From the NCBI RefSeq assembly GCF_000747525.1, contig NZ_CP009278.1, forward strand, positions 5,265,011 through 5,329,010: a DNA stretch of 64,000 nt, read 5' to 3'. Source of the DNA: Sphingobacterium sp. ML3W (GTDB lineage Bacteria; Bacteroidota; Bacteroidia; Sphingobacteriales; Sphingobacteriaceae). Shown piece after piece: positions 7,606 through 16,630 of this stretch. The notes below the pieces were generated by a model. That model was not told the DNA's origin, ran no database searches, and worked only from the letters and a program-made list of their open reading frames with translations. Position numbers and translations under genes: made by a program. Numbering within the stretch: position 1 is the stretch's first letter; each line of letters starts with the position of its first letter.

Positions 7606-10416
7606 CTACATACGAGGTGGGCGCATTCCTCCATGAGAACGATTATCATTTGATGGGGAACCTAAAGCAAATTTTTCAAATCGATAGGTAAATGTCAGCA
7701 TAAAGTACCGCCCCAAGCGATTGGTACGACTATCAGCAATTAAAGACTCATTTAAGGTTCTTGTGATATTAGTCTGTTGGTTCAATAAATCGAAAGCCTG
7801 CAAACGCAATGTCGCTCGATTGTCTTTTAAAAATTTTTGTTCAACGTAGGTATTAATAATAAATGGATTCGAGTTTACAGCATACCCATTATTAAATGTT
7901 TTTGAAATATCAGCCCCATAAATTAAGGAAGAAGTAATATTTACGGACCCAATTAACGTCGGAGTCCATGAAGATACACTGGTAGCGATGCCCGTCAATG
8001 AATTTTTTGTGTAATCATAGACATAACGTATACCGGGATTTATTTCTAACTTTTCTGTCGGGTTGTATCGGAACATCACACCTTGATTAAACACCCAATT
8101 ATTAGAATAATTTTTATCACCAAATAGCGCTAATGAATCTTCGGAAATATAACTGATATTTTTATTATAGCGAATACCTCCCATAAACATTAAATTATAT
8201 GTTTTTTCTTTAAAAGATCTACCGTAATGATAGAATGAATTAAAACCATAGGTTGCATCTTCAGTCTCATTTAAATAATACGTATCTTGAATCATCCCAA
8301 TCCCCTGTCTAAGGTATCGTTTTCTAAAGGTAACAATCTTGTCATTTGTTAAGTTAGCATTCAACATGGCAAAAAATGTTTTCCCTTTTTGAAAATCACC
8401 ATTCCTATAGCGCACATTCATTTGATGTGTGAATTCAGGCACCAAATCAGCATTCCCAATGATAGAGCTTGTTTCATAGGTACTTATGTCAAAAGGCAAT
8501 ATTTGAGAAACCGTAGGTTCGGTGGAAGTACCTGAATAATTTAAAGTCAGATTACTTTGACGCGAAAATTTGTATTCAAATCGAGCAATAGGCATTATAT
8601 TAAATGAATTTCGATGTATAGGCTCATGAATAGCAGAACTATACGCGTCACCCCTTAACTGAGAAGGTTGCACTGCTGCTCCAACAGAATATTTTATTTT
8701 GTCATTATTGAATGCATAATTTGCACCCATCCGATGTGTCGTAAATGAATAGTCGTAGTCATAATCGAAGTTTAATTTAGGCTTGTTTAATATCAAGTCT
8801 CCAAATTCATCAAACGTCGACTGTAAATTCGTATTATCATACGTATTTTTATTAAAATCATAGGTTAATTCGATTTTCCCATATGTACTGACAGGCTCAG
8901 TAAAATTAACCGATGCACCACCATTCCAACTTTTGTTATTTGCTTCTTGAAGTGCCTGCTGGTACAATGAATCCATTGAGGCTGTAGGATCCGTCTCATC
9001 AGCTGTCAATCGATCGAGTATATTTTCCTGATCCTTTTTAGTAGATGAGCTATTGAGATTCATGTTAAAAAATATATTTCGGCCGCGATCATTTAGCTTC
9101 CTGTTATAAAGACCGCTGATACCAAACCTTGGAGCGGTAGACATAGATGAAATTCGCTCATCCTCAGAATAATTAAAAACTTCACCAAAATAGGTTGACG
9201 ACTGCGATAAACTATTAATCTCTCTCTTGTCATAACCAATCTGAGGCGTTATCTTGATATAATCATTGACAGATGGTTTCCATTCAATATTTGACTCAAA
9301 TCGATGACTACCAGTGATTGTATTTGAATTAGCATTAATTTTATCGATTTGGTTACCACTTTTTAGGATATATTCGTTAATCGTTTGGGAAATTGTATTA
9401 TTGTCATCATGACCATAGCTATAGCTTCCGTATACCGTTAGTTTATCATTGAAATCGCGACGAAAATTGACTCCAATTGACCCCGTATTGGTTAGACCGG
9501 TAGTATTGCCTCCAAATCCACCGCGTCGTCCACCGCCACCTTGTTGACGACGGGCACCACCGCCACTTGTACTAAAATCAAACAAAGGTGCATTGATATT
9601 ATTCATATTTCCCAATACGGACAACATTGCCCCTTCTTTCATACCGGTCCACATTCCTGTCGCCTGATAGCGGTCCTCTGTACCATAACCCGCTCGTAAA
9701 GTTGCAATTTGACCTTTATTATATTTGGGGTCAATTTCAATATTTAGCACTTTTTCAGACTCACCATTCTTATTACCGGTGATATTTGCCATATCCCCGT
9801 AATCATCTACAATTTGCATTTTCTCAATAATATTGGCGGGCAAATTTTGTGTCGCTGTTTTAACATCTCCTCCAAAAAAATCTTTTCCATTAATACGGAC
9901 ACGCTTTACAGATTCTCCCTGAGCGGTTACATTTCCGTCTTTATCGACTTCAACACCTTGAAGTTTCTTTAAAGCATCTTCTGCTACAGATCCATCTCGA
10001 AGTTTTAAGTCCTTCATCGTGTATTCTACAGTATCACCTTTAACTACTACAGTCGGCACTCCATTTATAACGACTTCTTCCAATAATTCTGACGATGGCT
10101 TCAAAGTAAAACTTGGAATAATGTATTTCGTTTCTCCAGCTGGAAAAGTAAATTCTTGTTCAAATCTTTCAAAGCCCAAATTCGATACTGAAATTTTAAA
10201 CGTTGTGCCTTTAACGTTTTCAAAAATGAAAATACCAGCAATTGACGAACTCGTAAGCATAGAATCCTGATCCGATATTAATTTAACTGACGCTCCTGCC
10301 ACGACACGGACTTTATCATCTTTCAACATCCCTTGAACAGATTTCATTTGTGCCTGAGCTCCCAAGCTCAATAACATGCTCCAAAATAATAGTAAGGCTA
10401 CCCTCATTATATTCAT
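7606..10416 (-). CDS. Outer-membrane beta-barrel protein with CarboxypepD_reg-like N-terminal domain
   Basis: 936 aa. A signal peptide occupies residues 1-22 (hydrophobic, ending GAQAQ). A CarboxypepD_reg-like beta-sandwich follows (about 24-110), then a plug-like region (GVEVDKDGNVTAQGESVKRV, about 154-173; INGKDFFGGDV just after). The rest is a long barrel rich in alternating aromatic strands. This matches the Bacteroidota 'outer membrane beta-barrel family' proteins, which resemble TonB-dependent receptors but lack a TonB-box assignment and a SusD partner. A Gly/Arg-rich loop (about 283-302) is unusual. No SusD-like gene is adjacent. The cargo is unknown. Confidence 0.88.
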   Translation of the reverse strand: MNIMRVALLLFWSMLLSLGAQAQMKSVQGMLKDDKVRVVAGASVKLISDQDSMLTSSSIAGIFIFENVKGTTFKISVSNLGFERFEQEFTFPAGETKYIIPSFTLKPSSELLEEVVINGVPTVVVKGDTVEYTMKDLKLRDGSVAEDALKKLQGVEVDKDGNVTAQGESVKRVRINGKDFFGGDVKTATQNLPANIIEKMQIVDDYGDMANITGNKNGESEKVLNIEIDPKYNKGQIATLRAGYGTEDRYQATGMWTGMKEGAMLSVLGNMNNINAPLFDFSTSGGGARRQQGGGGRRGGFGGNTTGLTNTGSIGVNFRRDFNDKLTVYGSYSYGHDDNNTISQTINEYILKSGNQIDKINANSNTITGSHRFESNIEWKPSVNDYIKITPQIGYDKREINSLSQSSTYFGEVFNYSEDERISSMSTAPRFGISGLYNRKLNDRGRNIFFNMNLNSSSTKKDQENILDRLTADETDPTASMDSLYQQALQEANNKSWNGGASVNFTEPVSTYGKIELTYDFNKNTYDNTNLQSTFDEFGDLILNKPKLNFDYDYDYSFTTHRMGANYAFNNDKIKYSVGAAVQPSQLRGDAYSSAIHEPIHRNSFNIMPIARFEYKFSRQSNLTLNYSGTSTEPTVSQILPFDISTYETSSIIGNADLVPEFTHQMNVRYRNGDFQKGKTFFAMLNANLTNDKIVTFRKRYLRQGIGMIQDTYYLNETEDATYGFNSFYHYGRSFKEKTYNLMFMGGIRYNKNISYISEDSLALFGDKNYSNNWVFNQGVMFRYNPTEKLEINPGIRYVYDYTKNSLTGIATSVSSWTPTLIGSVNITSSLIYGADISKTFNNGYAVNSNPFIINTYVEQKFLKDNRATLRLQAFDLLNQQTNITRTLNESLIADSRTNRLGRYFMLTFTYRFEKFALGSPSNDNRSHGGMRPPRM

Positions 10417-10837
10417 TTTTTTGTGTTTATCGGTTTCTTATTCGGGCAATGCCCGTTATTCCAAGTCATACTCCTCTTCGAGGGCAAGACATATTGAATG
10501 TTGTTCGACTCTAGATCCTACAGTTAGTTTAAAAGATCCAATACCCCTAACAAAGGTGTTACAAACAGCCTATCCTAAGTTGGAATTAAAATAACCTTAC
10601 AAAAAAAGAGAATAGTATTGTTAATAAACGTAAATACTAAAATTTAACATAATAGTTACAATAAATCATGTTTAAACCAACATATAACATGACCTTAGAA
10701 ACTAAAAAATCTACTTTATCAAATACTATCTCAAAGTTTTCTTCGTATACAATGGGAAATATGAAATACCTACATATTAATCAGGAGGGTATCGTTATTC
10801 ATAATATATTGTATTTTTGCTGCTTAAATTTATTAAT
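10417..10837. other. Divergent intergenic region between the outer-membrane protein gene and rnhB
   Basis: 420 bp between two divergent genes. It holds a small palindrome CGGGCAATGCCCG (10444-10456) in the leader of the outer-membrane protein gene and the rnhB promoter near its right end. Short open frames here have no protein-like features. Nothing else is recognised. Confidence 0.5.
10812..10819 (+). promoter_or_regulatory. -7 box of the rnhB promoter
   Basis: TATTTTTG matches TAnnTTTG. The transcript would start near 10824, which places the in-frame ATG at 10817 upstream of the mRNA and supports the ATG at 10838 as the true start. Confidence 0.55.
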
Positions 10838-11434
10838 ATGCTATTATCGTACTTTCAAGATGAGCTCATAGAGGCTGGATGTGATGAAGCGGGAAGAGGT
10901 TGCCTTGCTGGGCCAGTTTTTGCTGCTGCAGTGATTTTCCCTAAAGACTATCATCACGAAGTATTAAATGATTCGAAGCAGCTAAGTGCAAAAAAAAGAA
11001 TGCAATTGCGTCATATTATTGAAAAAGAAGCTATTGCTTATGCGGTAGCTAGCGTTTCTGCAGAAGAAATTGATAGAATCAACATTCACAAGGCTTCTTA
11101 TGTAGCGATGCACCGTGCATTGGATCAATTAAAAATAAAGGCCGAATATATTTTAGTAGATGGTAATAAGTTTATTCCTTATCAGGAAATTCCTCATAAT
11201 TGTATTGTAAAAGGTGATGGAAAATATTTGTCCATTGCTGCAGCTTCAATATTAGCAAAGACTTATCGCGATGATTATATGGATAACATAGCCCAGGACT
11301 ACCCCGATTACGATTGGCTAAATAATAAAGGCTACCCCACGGTAAAGCATAGAAGTGCCGTCCTATTACGAGGTATAACACCTCATCATAGAAAAACCTT
11401 TAAAATAACTGACCCACAGCTCAAGTTATTTTAA
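10838..11434 (+). CDS. rnhB: Ribonuclease HII
   Basis: 198 aa from the ATG at 10838. The enzyme cleaves RNA in RNA/DNA hybrids and at single ribonucleotides in the cytosol. The catalytic motif GCDEAGRG is at residues 14-21 (Asp16, Glu17), and ILVDGNKFIP near residue 105 carries the next acidic residue. SIAAASILAKTYRD (about 132-145) is the typical C-terminal signature. The in-frame ATG seven codons upstream was rejected because it falls before the predicted transcript start, and homologous proteins begin close to the DEAG motif. The length is normal for the family. Confidence 0.95.
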   Translation: MLLSYFQDELIEAGCDEAGRGCLAGPVFAAAVIFPKDYHHEVLNDSKQLSAKKRMQLRHIIEKEAIAYAVASVSAEEIDRINIHKASYVAMHRALDQLKIKAEYILVDGNKFIPYQEIPHNCIVKGDGKYLSIAAASILAKTYRDDYMDNIAQDYPDYDWLNNKGYPTVKHRSAVLLRGITPHHRKTFKITDPQLKLF

Positions 11435-11456
11435 AGGTTTTACGAAAAATTTTATC

Positions 11457-11488
11457 AAGCAACGTGCTACTTAGTCGTTGCTTTTTTA
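11457..11488. terminator. Terminator between rnhB and the YfhO-like gene
   Basis: AAGCAACG (11457-11464) and CGTTGCTT (11476-11483) form a stem followed by TTTTT on the plus strand. It overlaps the last codons of the convergent YfhO-like gene. Confidence 0.65.
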
Positions 11489-13953
11489 TTGGTATCCTTT
11501 TTTACAGAGAAGTAAATTGCTAATATTAAGCCCGCTCCCAAAATTATCGAAGCAATCAGTGTTAGTATTCCACCCAATTTATGCGACTCTGGATCAAAGA
11601 TAAATTCAACTTTATGATTTCCACCAGGCAATTGCAATGCTCTCAAAATGTAATCGGCACGGATAATAGGAACTTCTTTACCATCAACATAAGCTTTCCA
11701 TCCCTTTTCATAGTACACTTCTGAAAATACCGCTAATGCATCTGTTGGTGATGTATATTCATACTCCATCTTATCAGGATGGTAGGACGTTAATTTTATC
11801 GAGGCATTCGCAGGTATACCGAGGCGCTTTTCATCTAACTTATTTTTAAACTCTTCGTTTACGAAAGCTTCTTTTGATGGATTGAAACTACTAATTGCTT
11901 GCATCTCTTGTGCATTATCTTTCACAAAGGTTACTTGATCTACAAACCAAGCATTTCCTGCTGCGGAACTTCTCCGTTGGATACGTTGTCCTTTTTGTTG
12001 ATCGCCTGTAATAACGTATCGAACATTGAACATATCCAGTACATCTTCATTAACTGCCCCATTAAATTGATTTTCTAGAATCTCTTGAAAGCGCATCAAT
12101 TTTGCGGCATGATATCCGCCCAAAGATTTATGGTAATAAGAGGCCCCGGCATCAGAAAAGGGGTCTGTTGTTAAGTCAATCACACGATAGCTCAAATCTT
12201 TGTCCATGCGAATCAATTGATCAACTTCTCGTTCTTGAAACGCTTGACTCTTAGCTAAACGTTTCTCTACAAAAGATCTATCGTTTAAGAAACGTTTATC
12301 AACACTCCAAAGGTCAAATAGGAACACAACAGCCAATCCGATGATTAAGACGTTTGCTGAAAGCTTCTTCTTAATGAAAAACCAAACCGCTAAAAAGGTA
12401 ATCAAAACGATTGCAAAAGAACGATAAGCATCTGCGCTTGCCACTGCTGAACGATCTTTTATTAAACTATTAGCCAATTGATTTGCCGCTGCCGGGTCAC
12501 CAACCTGCTGTGTCAAAATTTCTACCAATTGTCCATGCTCTTTATTTTTAAAGCTTAAAAATAAATCTGGCACAAATGCAATAAGCAAACAGATGCCACC
12601 TAAACCAATAAACGTATAGAGCACTTTCTTATCCAATTTTTCAATTTTATCTGCTCTTGAAATCAACTCATCCAACGTTAACACAGCCATCAATGGAATC
12701 AGGATCGCAGCAATAACCAATATCGATTCGACTGCCCTGAACTTATTGTACATCGGGAAATAGTCAAAGAATAAATCCGAAATTAAAGTAAAGTTCTTTC
12801 CGAAAGACAGCAATAAAATGAGAACCGTTGTAGTAAGAATCCACCATTTAAGTCTATTATTGACAATAACCAATCCCAAAATGAAAAGAAACAATATCCC
12901 TGCACCAAAATACCAAGGTCCAGATGTAAAAGGTTTGTCTCCCCAATAAACAGGCATTCTACCTGCGTATTCAGCCACCTGAGCATTGGTCACTCCCTGT
13001 GCTCCTAAAGTAGACATTAAAAATTTTGCGACATTTGACTTTTCATCCAATACACCGCTTTGACCACCTCCATAAGCATTGGGAATCAAAAATGTCAACG
13101 TCTCACCAACTCCTTGACTCCATCGGTAAGCGTACTCTTTATCTAACCCTTTTTCTTTTGGTTCGTCGACTTTAGTAATATTGGCATGTCCACGCGTACT
13201 TAACTTACTATATTCATATGTTGGCAATAAAATAGATGCATTAACCAATATAGCAACAACAACCGCAGCTAGCTGTAGACCAGAAGCAACGAAAAACTGC
13301 TTTAACTTTTTATCACGAATCGCATATATTAACGCAAAAATCACATAAACCATTAGTGCAATAAGCATGTAATAGGTCATTTGTAGGTGATTGACACGAA
13401 TCTCAAGGGCCATAAATAAAGCCAACAAAACTGGTCCCCATAATTTACTACCCCTAAAACACATAATCACTGCGCCAATTACTGCAGGAATGAAAGCAAT
13501 GGCATAGGCCTTTGTTACGTGCCCGGCTTCGATATAAATAAAATTATAAGAAGTAAACGCAATAGCAATGGCTCCCAAAGCAGCCAACCACGGCCGAATA
13601 CGTAGTACACTCAATAAGAAATAACCTCCTAATAAATAAAATAGAACGATATCTATGGGTTGCGGAAAAACGGTTTTAACAACCGCTAATATATACGTTC
13701 CTATATTGTTTTCACTCGCTGACCAGATTTGATATGTTGGCATACCACCAAACATAGAATTTGTCCACAAAGGAGCTTTACCATCTTGAGCTTTATAGTC
13801 AAACATTTCTTTTTGTGCGCCTTGTGCTTGCACAACATCACTTTGCGCCAAAATTTGACCTTGCCACACGGGTGTGAAGTAAAAGAATACAAGCGCTACA
13901 AAAATCGCGATAACAACGAGATGTGCTGAATTTTCTTTAAACCAATTTTTCAT
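11467..13953 (-). CDS. YfhO-family multi-span membrane protein
   Basis: 828 aa. The N-terminus is a membrane anchor (about residues 12-30). A GT-C-like set of about 12 hydrophobic segments runs to about residue 560, and a soluble C-terminal domain (about 565-795) and a last span (about 800-820) follow. The family is Bacterial membrane protein YfhO (Pfam), described as involved in glycosylation of lipoteichoic acid in Firmicutes. The role in Bacteroidota is unknown, but glycosyl transfer from a lipid-linked sugar is a reasonable guess. It stands alone with its own promoter (TATTTTTG at 13994-13987 on the minus strand). The length is typical. Confidence 0.88.
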   Translation of the reverse strand: MKNWFKENSAHLVVIAIFVALVFFYFTPVWQGQILAQSDVVQAQGAQKEMFDYKAQDGKAPLWTNSMFGGMPTYQIWSASENNIGTYILAVVKTVFPQPIDIVLFYLLGGYFLLSVLRIRPWLAALGAIAIAFTSYNFIYIEAGHVTKAYAIAFIPAVIGAVIMCFRGSKLWGPVLLALFMALEIRVNHLQMTYYMLIALMVYVIFALIYAIRDKKLKQFFVASGLQLAAVVVAILVNASILLPTYEYSKLSTRGHANITKVDEPKEKGLDKEYAYRWSQGVGETLTFLIPNAYGGGQSGVLDEKSNVAKFLMSTLGAQGVTNAQVAEYAGRMPVYWGDKPFTSGPWYFGAGILFLFILGLVIVNNRLKWWILTTTVLILLLSFGKNFTLISDLFFDYFPMYNKFRAVESILVIAAILIPLMAVLTLDELISRADKIEKLDKKVLYTFIGLGGICLLIAFVPDLFLSFKNKEHGQLVEILTQQVGDPAAANQLANSLIKDRSAVASADAYRSFAIVLITFLAVWFFIKKKLSANVLIIGLAVVFLFDLWSVDKRFLNDRSFVEKRLAKSQAFQEREVDQLIRMDKDLSYRVIDLTTDPFSDAGASYYHKSLGGYHAAKLMRFQEILENQFNGAVNEDVLDMFNVRYVITGDQQKGQRIQRRSSAAGNAWFVDQVTFVKDNAQEMQAISSFNPSKEAFVNEEFKNKLDEKRLGIPANASIKLTSYHPDKMEYEYTSPTDALAVFSEVYYEKGWKAYVDGKEVPIIRADYILRALQLPGGNHKVEFIFDPESHKLGGILTLIASIILGAGLILAIYFSVKKDTNKKATTK

Positions 13954-13986
13954 CTATATTATTAGGTTATTAAAACTTACGAAAAC

Positions 13987-13994
13987 CAAAAATA
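13987..13994 (-). promoter_or_regulatory. -7 box of the YfhO-like gene promoter
   Basis: On the minus strand this reads TATTTTTG (TAnnTTTG), about 34 bp upstream of the ATG at 13953. The -33 element was not clear. Confidence 0.5.
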
Positions 13995-14047
13995 TACATT
14001 TGATTTTACAATTTATATTATTTTCCATTCCCACCTATCGAATAGGC

Positions 14048-14734
14048 TTATTCTCCTTTTTGGATCAGCTTATTAATATTGGATAATTCGCCAAAAAGAA
14101 CTAAAATATCCCCCTCTTCCAGAAGTGTTTCAGAAGTTGCTATACCTGACGCTTCCTTAATTTCTTTCGTTTTCATATTGTCTTTGACCTCCGTTATCTT
14201 TAATGTCGTCATGACGATAACTTTGTAGATATTAGTGAGGTTAGCTTCTCGGAGAGTCATCCCTACATATTTTGCAGGTACTTTCGTCTCCACAATACTA
14301 TATTTATCCGATACCTTGAATGAATCCACGATGTCGACATTGTCCAAACGCATGGCGAGCCTTTCTGCAGCTTCTTCCTCTGGCATAATATACTCTCCTA
14401 TCTCCATTGCTTCGAGTACAGTTTTTTGAAGGTCGGACACAATTCGGCCAATAATCCGCTTTACCTTCATTTGTTTCATTAAAGCGACAGTGAGTAATGA
14501 TGCCCCTTCGTCCTCTCCAATAGCAACAATAACAGCATGACAATCACGCAATGGTAATGAAGATACCGCTTCCCTATCAGTCGTGTCCAAGCAAACGGTA
14601 TGTGTCACTTTATCTTTCAATTGCTCTACAATTACCAGACTTTTATCAGCTCCGATCACCTCATGTCCCAATTCGGTTAGGTGTACGGCAAGTGATCGGC
14701 CAAAATGCCCAAGTCCCAAAACAATATATTTCAT
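14048..14734 (-). CDS. trkA: TrkA-family potassium uptake regulator (RCK)
   Basis: 228 aa. The Rossmann motif GLGHFG is at residues 7-12 and the NAD-ribose acidic residue Asp30 follows (GADKS), giving an RCK_N domain (about 1-120). A TrkA_C/RCK_C domain follows at about 140-225. It is a single-RCK KtrA-type subunit, half the length of the duplicated E. coli TrkA. It should bind nucleotides and gate the membrane subunit encoded 11 bp upstream. The pair is one operon. Ending right behind the channel gene is the usual arrangement. Confidence 0.94.
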   Translation of the reverse strand: MKYIVLGLGHFGRSLAVHLTELGHEVIGADKSLVIVEQLKDKVTHTVCLDTTDREAVSSLPLRDCHAVIVAIGEDEGASLLTVALMKQMKVKRIIGRIVSDLQKTVLEAMEIGEYIMPEEEAAERLAMRLDNVDIVDSFKVSDKYSIVETKVPAKYVGMTLREANLTNIYKVIVMTTLKITEVKDNMKTKEIKEASGIATSETLLEEGDILVLFGELSNINKLIQKGE

Positions 14735-14745
14735 AAAATTTTTCT

Positions 14746-16533
14746 TTAATAAAGTATCTTTTCTTCTGGATAGATGTAATTTTTTCGCGTTATATTTTTA
14801 ATAAAAGCCACGAGGAGGGTCAATGTCCCAACTCGACCTACAAACATCGTCATCATAACAATAAATTTCCCTGCTACACTTAACGATGGGGTGATGCCCA
14901 AACTCAATCCACAAGTGGTATAAGCGGATACGGATTCAAACAGCAGGGCTTTAAAACTTTTATCTGGATCCGAAAACACCAACAACATAAAACTGACTCC
15001 AATCGTAAATAATGAAAGTAAAATAATGGCAAATGCCTTGTGTACGGATTCACCAGCAATACGTCTTTTAAACAGCTCTATATGTTCTTTTCCCCTTGCT
15101 AATGCAATGATATTCATCATGGCTACTGCAATCGTCGTTACTTTAACCCCGCCTCCTGTAGAGCCTGGTGAAGACCCTACCCACATCAAGAGAATTATTA
15201 ACAAAACGGTGGGCATGGATACAAATGAAAGATCAACACTATTAAACCCCGCAGATCGAGAGGCATTAGCCATAAAAAATGAAGTGACCCATTCTCCTAC
15301 CTTTCCTTGTTCTAAGGATAATGTTTTTTCTTTTTCCAATAGGAAAAAGAAAACTGTTGCCACAACAATAACAACGGCATTGCATACAAGAACTAATTTC
15401 GAATTGAAACTAAAACTCCAAGCCTTATGCTTATAGTTTTTCTTTGTAATAAAGCGGTGATACCAATAAATAGCGGATTCCTTTACGTAAGAGTAAATAT
15501 TCAACACAATACCAAAGCCCAAACCACCGAGAATAAATAAGGAAGACAATGCCAATTGAAAATTGTAATTAAATTTATAAGCATTATTCGTTATACCATC
15601 TGTCAATATGGAAAAACCCGCATTACAAAAAGAAGATATTGAATGAAAAACAGCAAAAAAGATTTGATGTCCAACAGATGGGAAATTCTGGGCTTCTAAT
15701 GTTCCAAAAATCAATACAGCTCCTAGAAACTCAAATAATAAAGTAATAAAAATAATGGTTAATAATGTTTTCACAACAGATCCAACTTTATTTTCTCCCA
15801 AAATCTCGCCAAACATCAACTGATTCTTAAAGGAAAATCCACCAGAGAAAAAATAGCCAAAAAAACCTGTAAACGTCATAATTCCCAATCCCCCGATTTG
15901 TATCAAAACAAGGATAATGGTCTGTCCAAAAAGAGAGAAATTCGTAGAAATGTCTGTCACAGATAATCCAGTTATACATACCGCGCTTGTTGCCATAAAT
16001 AACGCATCTATGAAGCTTAGTGGCGCTTCAATAGTCGTCCTGGGTAACATCAATAAAACTGTTCCAATTAAGATCAGTGCAAAGAAACTGATTACAAATA
16101 AGATGGTCGGATTAAAATAGAAATTATCAAAAAAAAGTGTACTTTTCGACAGTTCTGCAATAAATACGATATAAATTCCTAAATAAATCCATTGATCCTT
16201 ACCAAATAAATCAACTGTAGGGACGCTCGCTAATCTGGCAATTATTATTAAAATAAAATAAGCGAAAATTACCAAGCCCGAGTAATGCTCCACCTCTATT
16301 TTCTTTAATGCAAAAATGGAAGATGCTGTTCGGAGGCCCGTCATGATAAACAACACATAGAACATCGCAAGGATAATATGATCTAAAATCTGTGCAAGTT
16401 CAGGATCTCTCACATACCCAACGTTGAATATTACAGCTAAGGCACAAATCATGCTAACATAGAACATGACCTGGTCTACGATTCCATTTTTATACTTAAA
16501 AACGAATTTTAAAAAACTCAATATTGACCCCAT
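14746..16533 (-). CDS. trkH: TrkH/KtrB-type potassium transporter membrane subunit
   Basis: 595 aa. Four pore loops of the TrkH/KtrB superfamily are visible: AVCITGLSVTD, SFCNAGFSI, SRSAGFNSVD and YTTCGLSLG, each with the filter glycine. Four M1-P-M2 units surround them. An N-terminal block of about 130 residues has extra membrane spans compared with KtrB (about 450 aa). Such longer forms are common in Bacteroidota. It takes up K+ across the inner membrane with the RCK subunit TrkA that follows. The gene lies 97 bp after the AsmA-like gene on the same strand. Confidence 0.94.
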   Translation of the reverse strand: MGSILSFLKFVFKYKNGIVDQVMFYVSMICALAVIFNVGYVRDPELAQILDHIILAMFYVLFIMTGLRTASSIFALKKIEVEHYSGLVIFAYFILIIIARLASVPTVDLFGKDQWIYLGIYIVFIAELSKSTLFFDNFYFNPTILFVISFFALILIGTVLLMLPRTTIEAPLSFIDALFMATSAVCITGLSVTDISTNFSLFGQTIILVLIQIGGLGIMTFTGFFGYFFSGGFSFKNQLMFGEILGENKVGSVVKTLLTIIFITLLFEFLGAVLIFGTLEAQNFPSVGHQIFFAVFHSISSFCNAGFSILTDGITNNAYKFNYNFQLALSSLFILGGLGFGIVLNIYSYVKESAIYWYHRFITKKNYKHKAWSFSFNSKLVLVCNAVVIVVATVFFFLLEKEKTLSLEQGKVGEWVTSFFMANASRSAGFNSVDLSFVSMPTVLLIILLMWVGSSPGSTGGGVKVTTIAVAMMNIIALARGKEHIELFKRRIAGESVHKAFAIILLSLFTIGVSFMLLVFSDPDKSFKALLFESVSAYTTCGLSLGITPSLSVAGKFIVMMTMFVGRVGTLTLLVAFIKNITRKNYIYPEEKILY

Positions 16534-16587
16534 CTGTCACAAACATACTCATAACTTAGGAAAATAACAGCGCTTAACCACCACTAA

Positions 16588-16603
16588 TATTCCACGTGAA
16601 ACC
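16588..16603. other. parS-like palindrome (degenerate)
   Basis: The 16-mer TATTCCACGTGAAACC matches the bacterial parS consensus TGTTTCACGTGAAACA at 13 of 16 positions and keeps the full CACGTGAAAC core. It lies in the 97-bp gap between two genes. This is a weak candidate only. Confidence 0.25.
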
Positions 16604-16630
16604 CCTCCTTATCTTAAAAGTTTTATTTGC

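Noticed and set aside
10444..10456. CGGGCAATGCCCG palindrome as part of a riboswitch
   Set aside because: It is isolated, and I see no conserved aptamer elements around it.
10376..10871. Short reading frames between the outer-membrane protein gene and rnhB
   Set aside because: No family signature. They overlap the divergent promoters and the start of rnhB.
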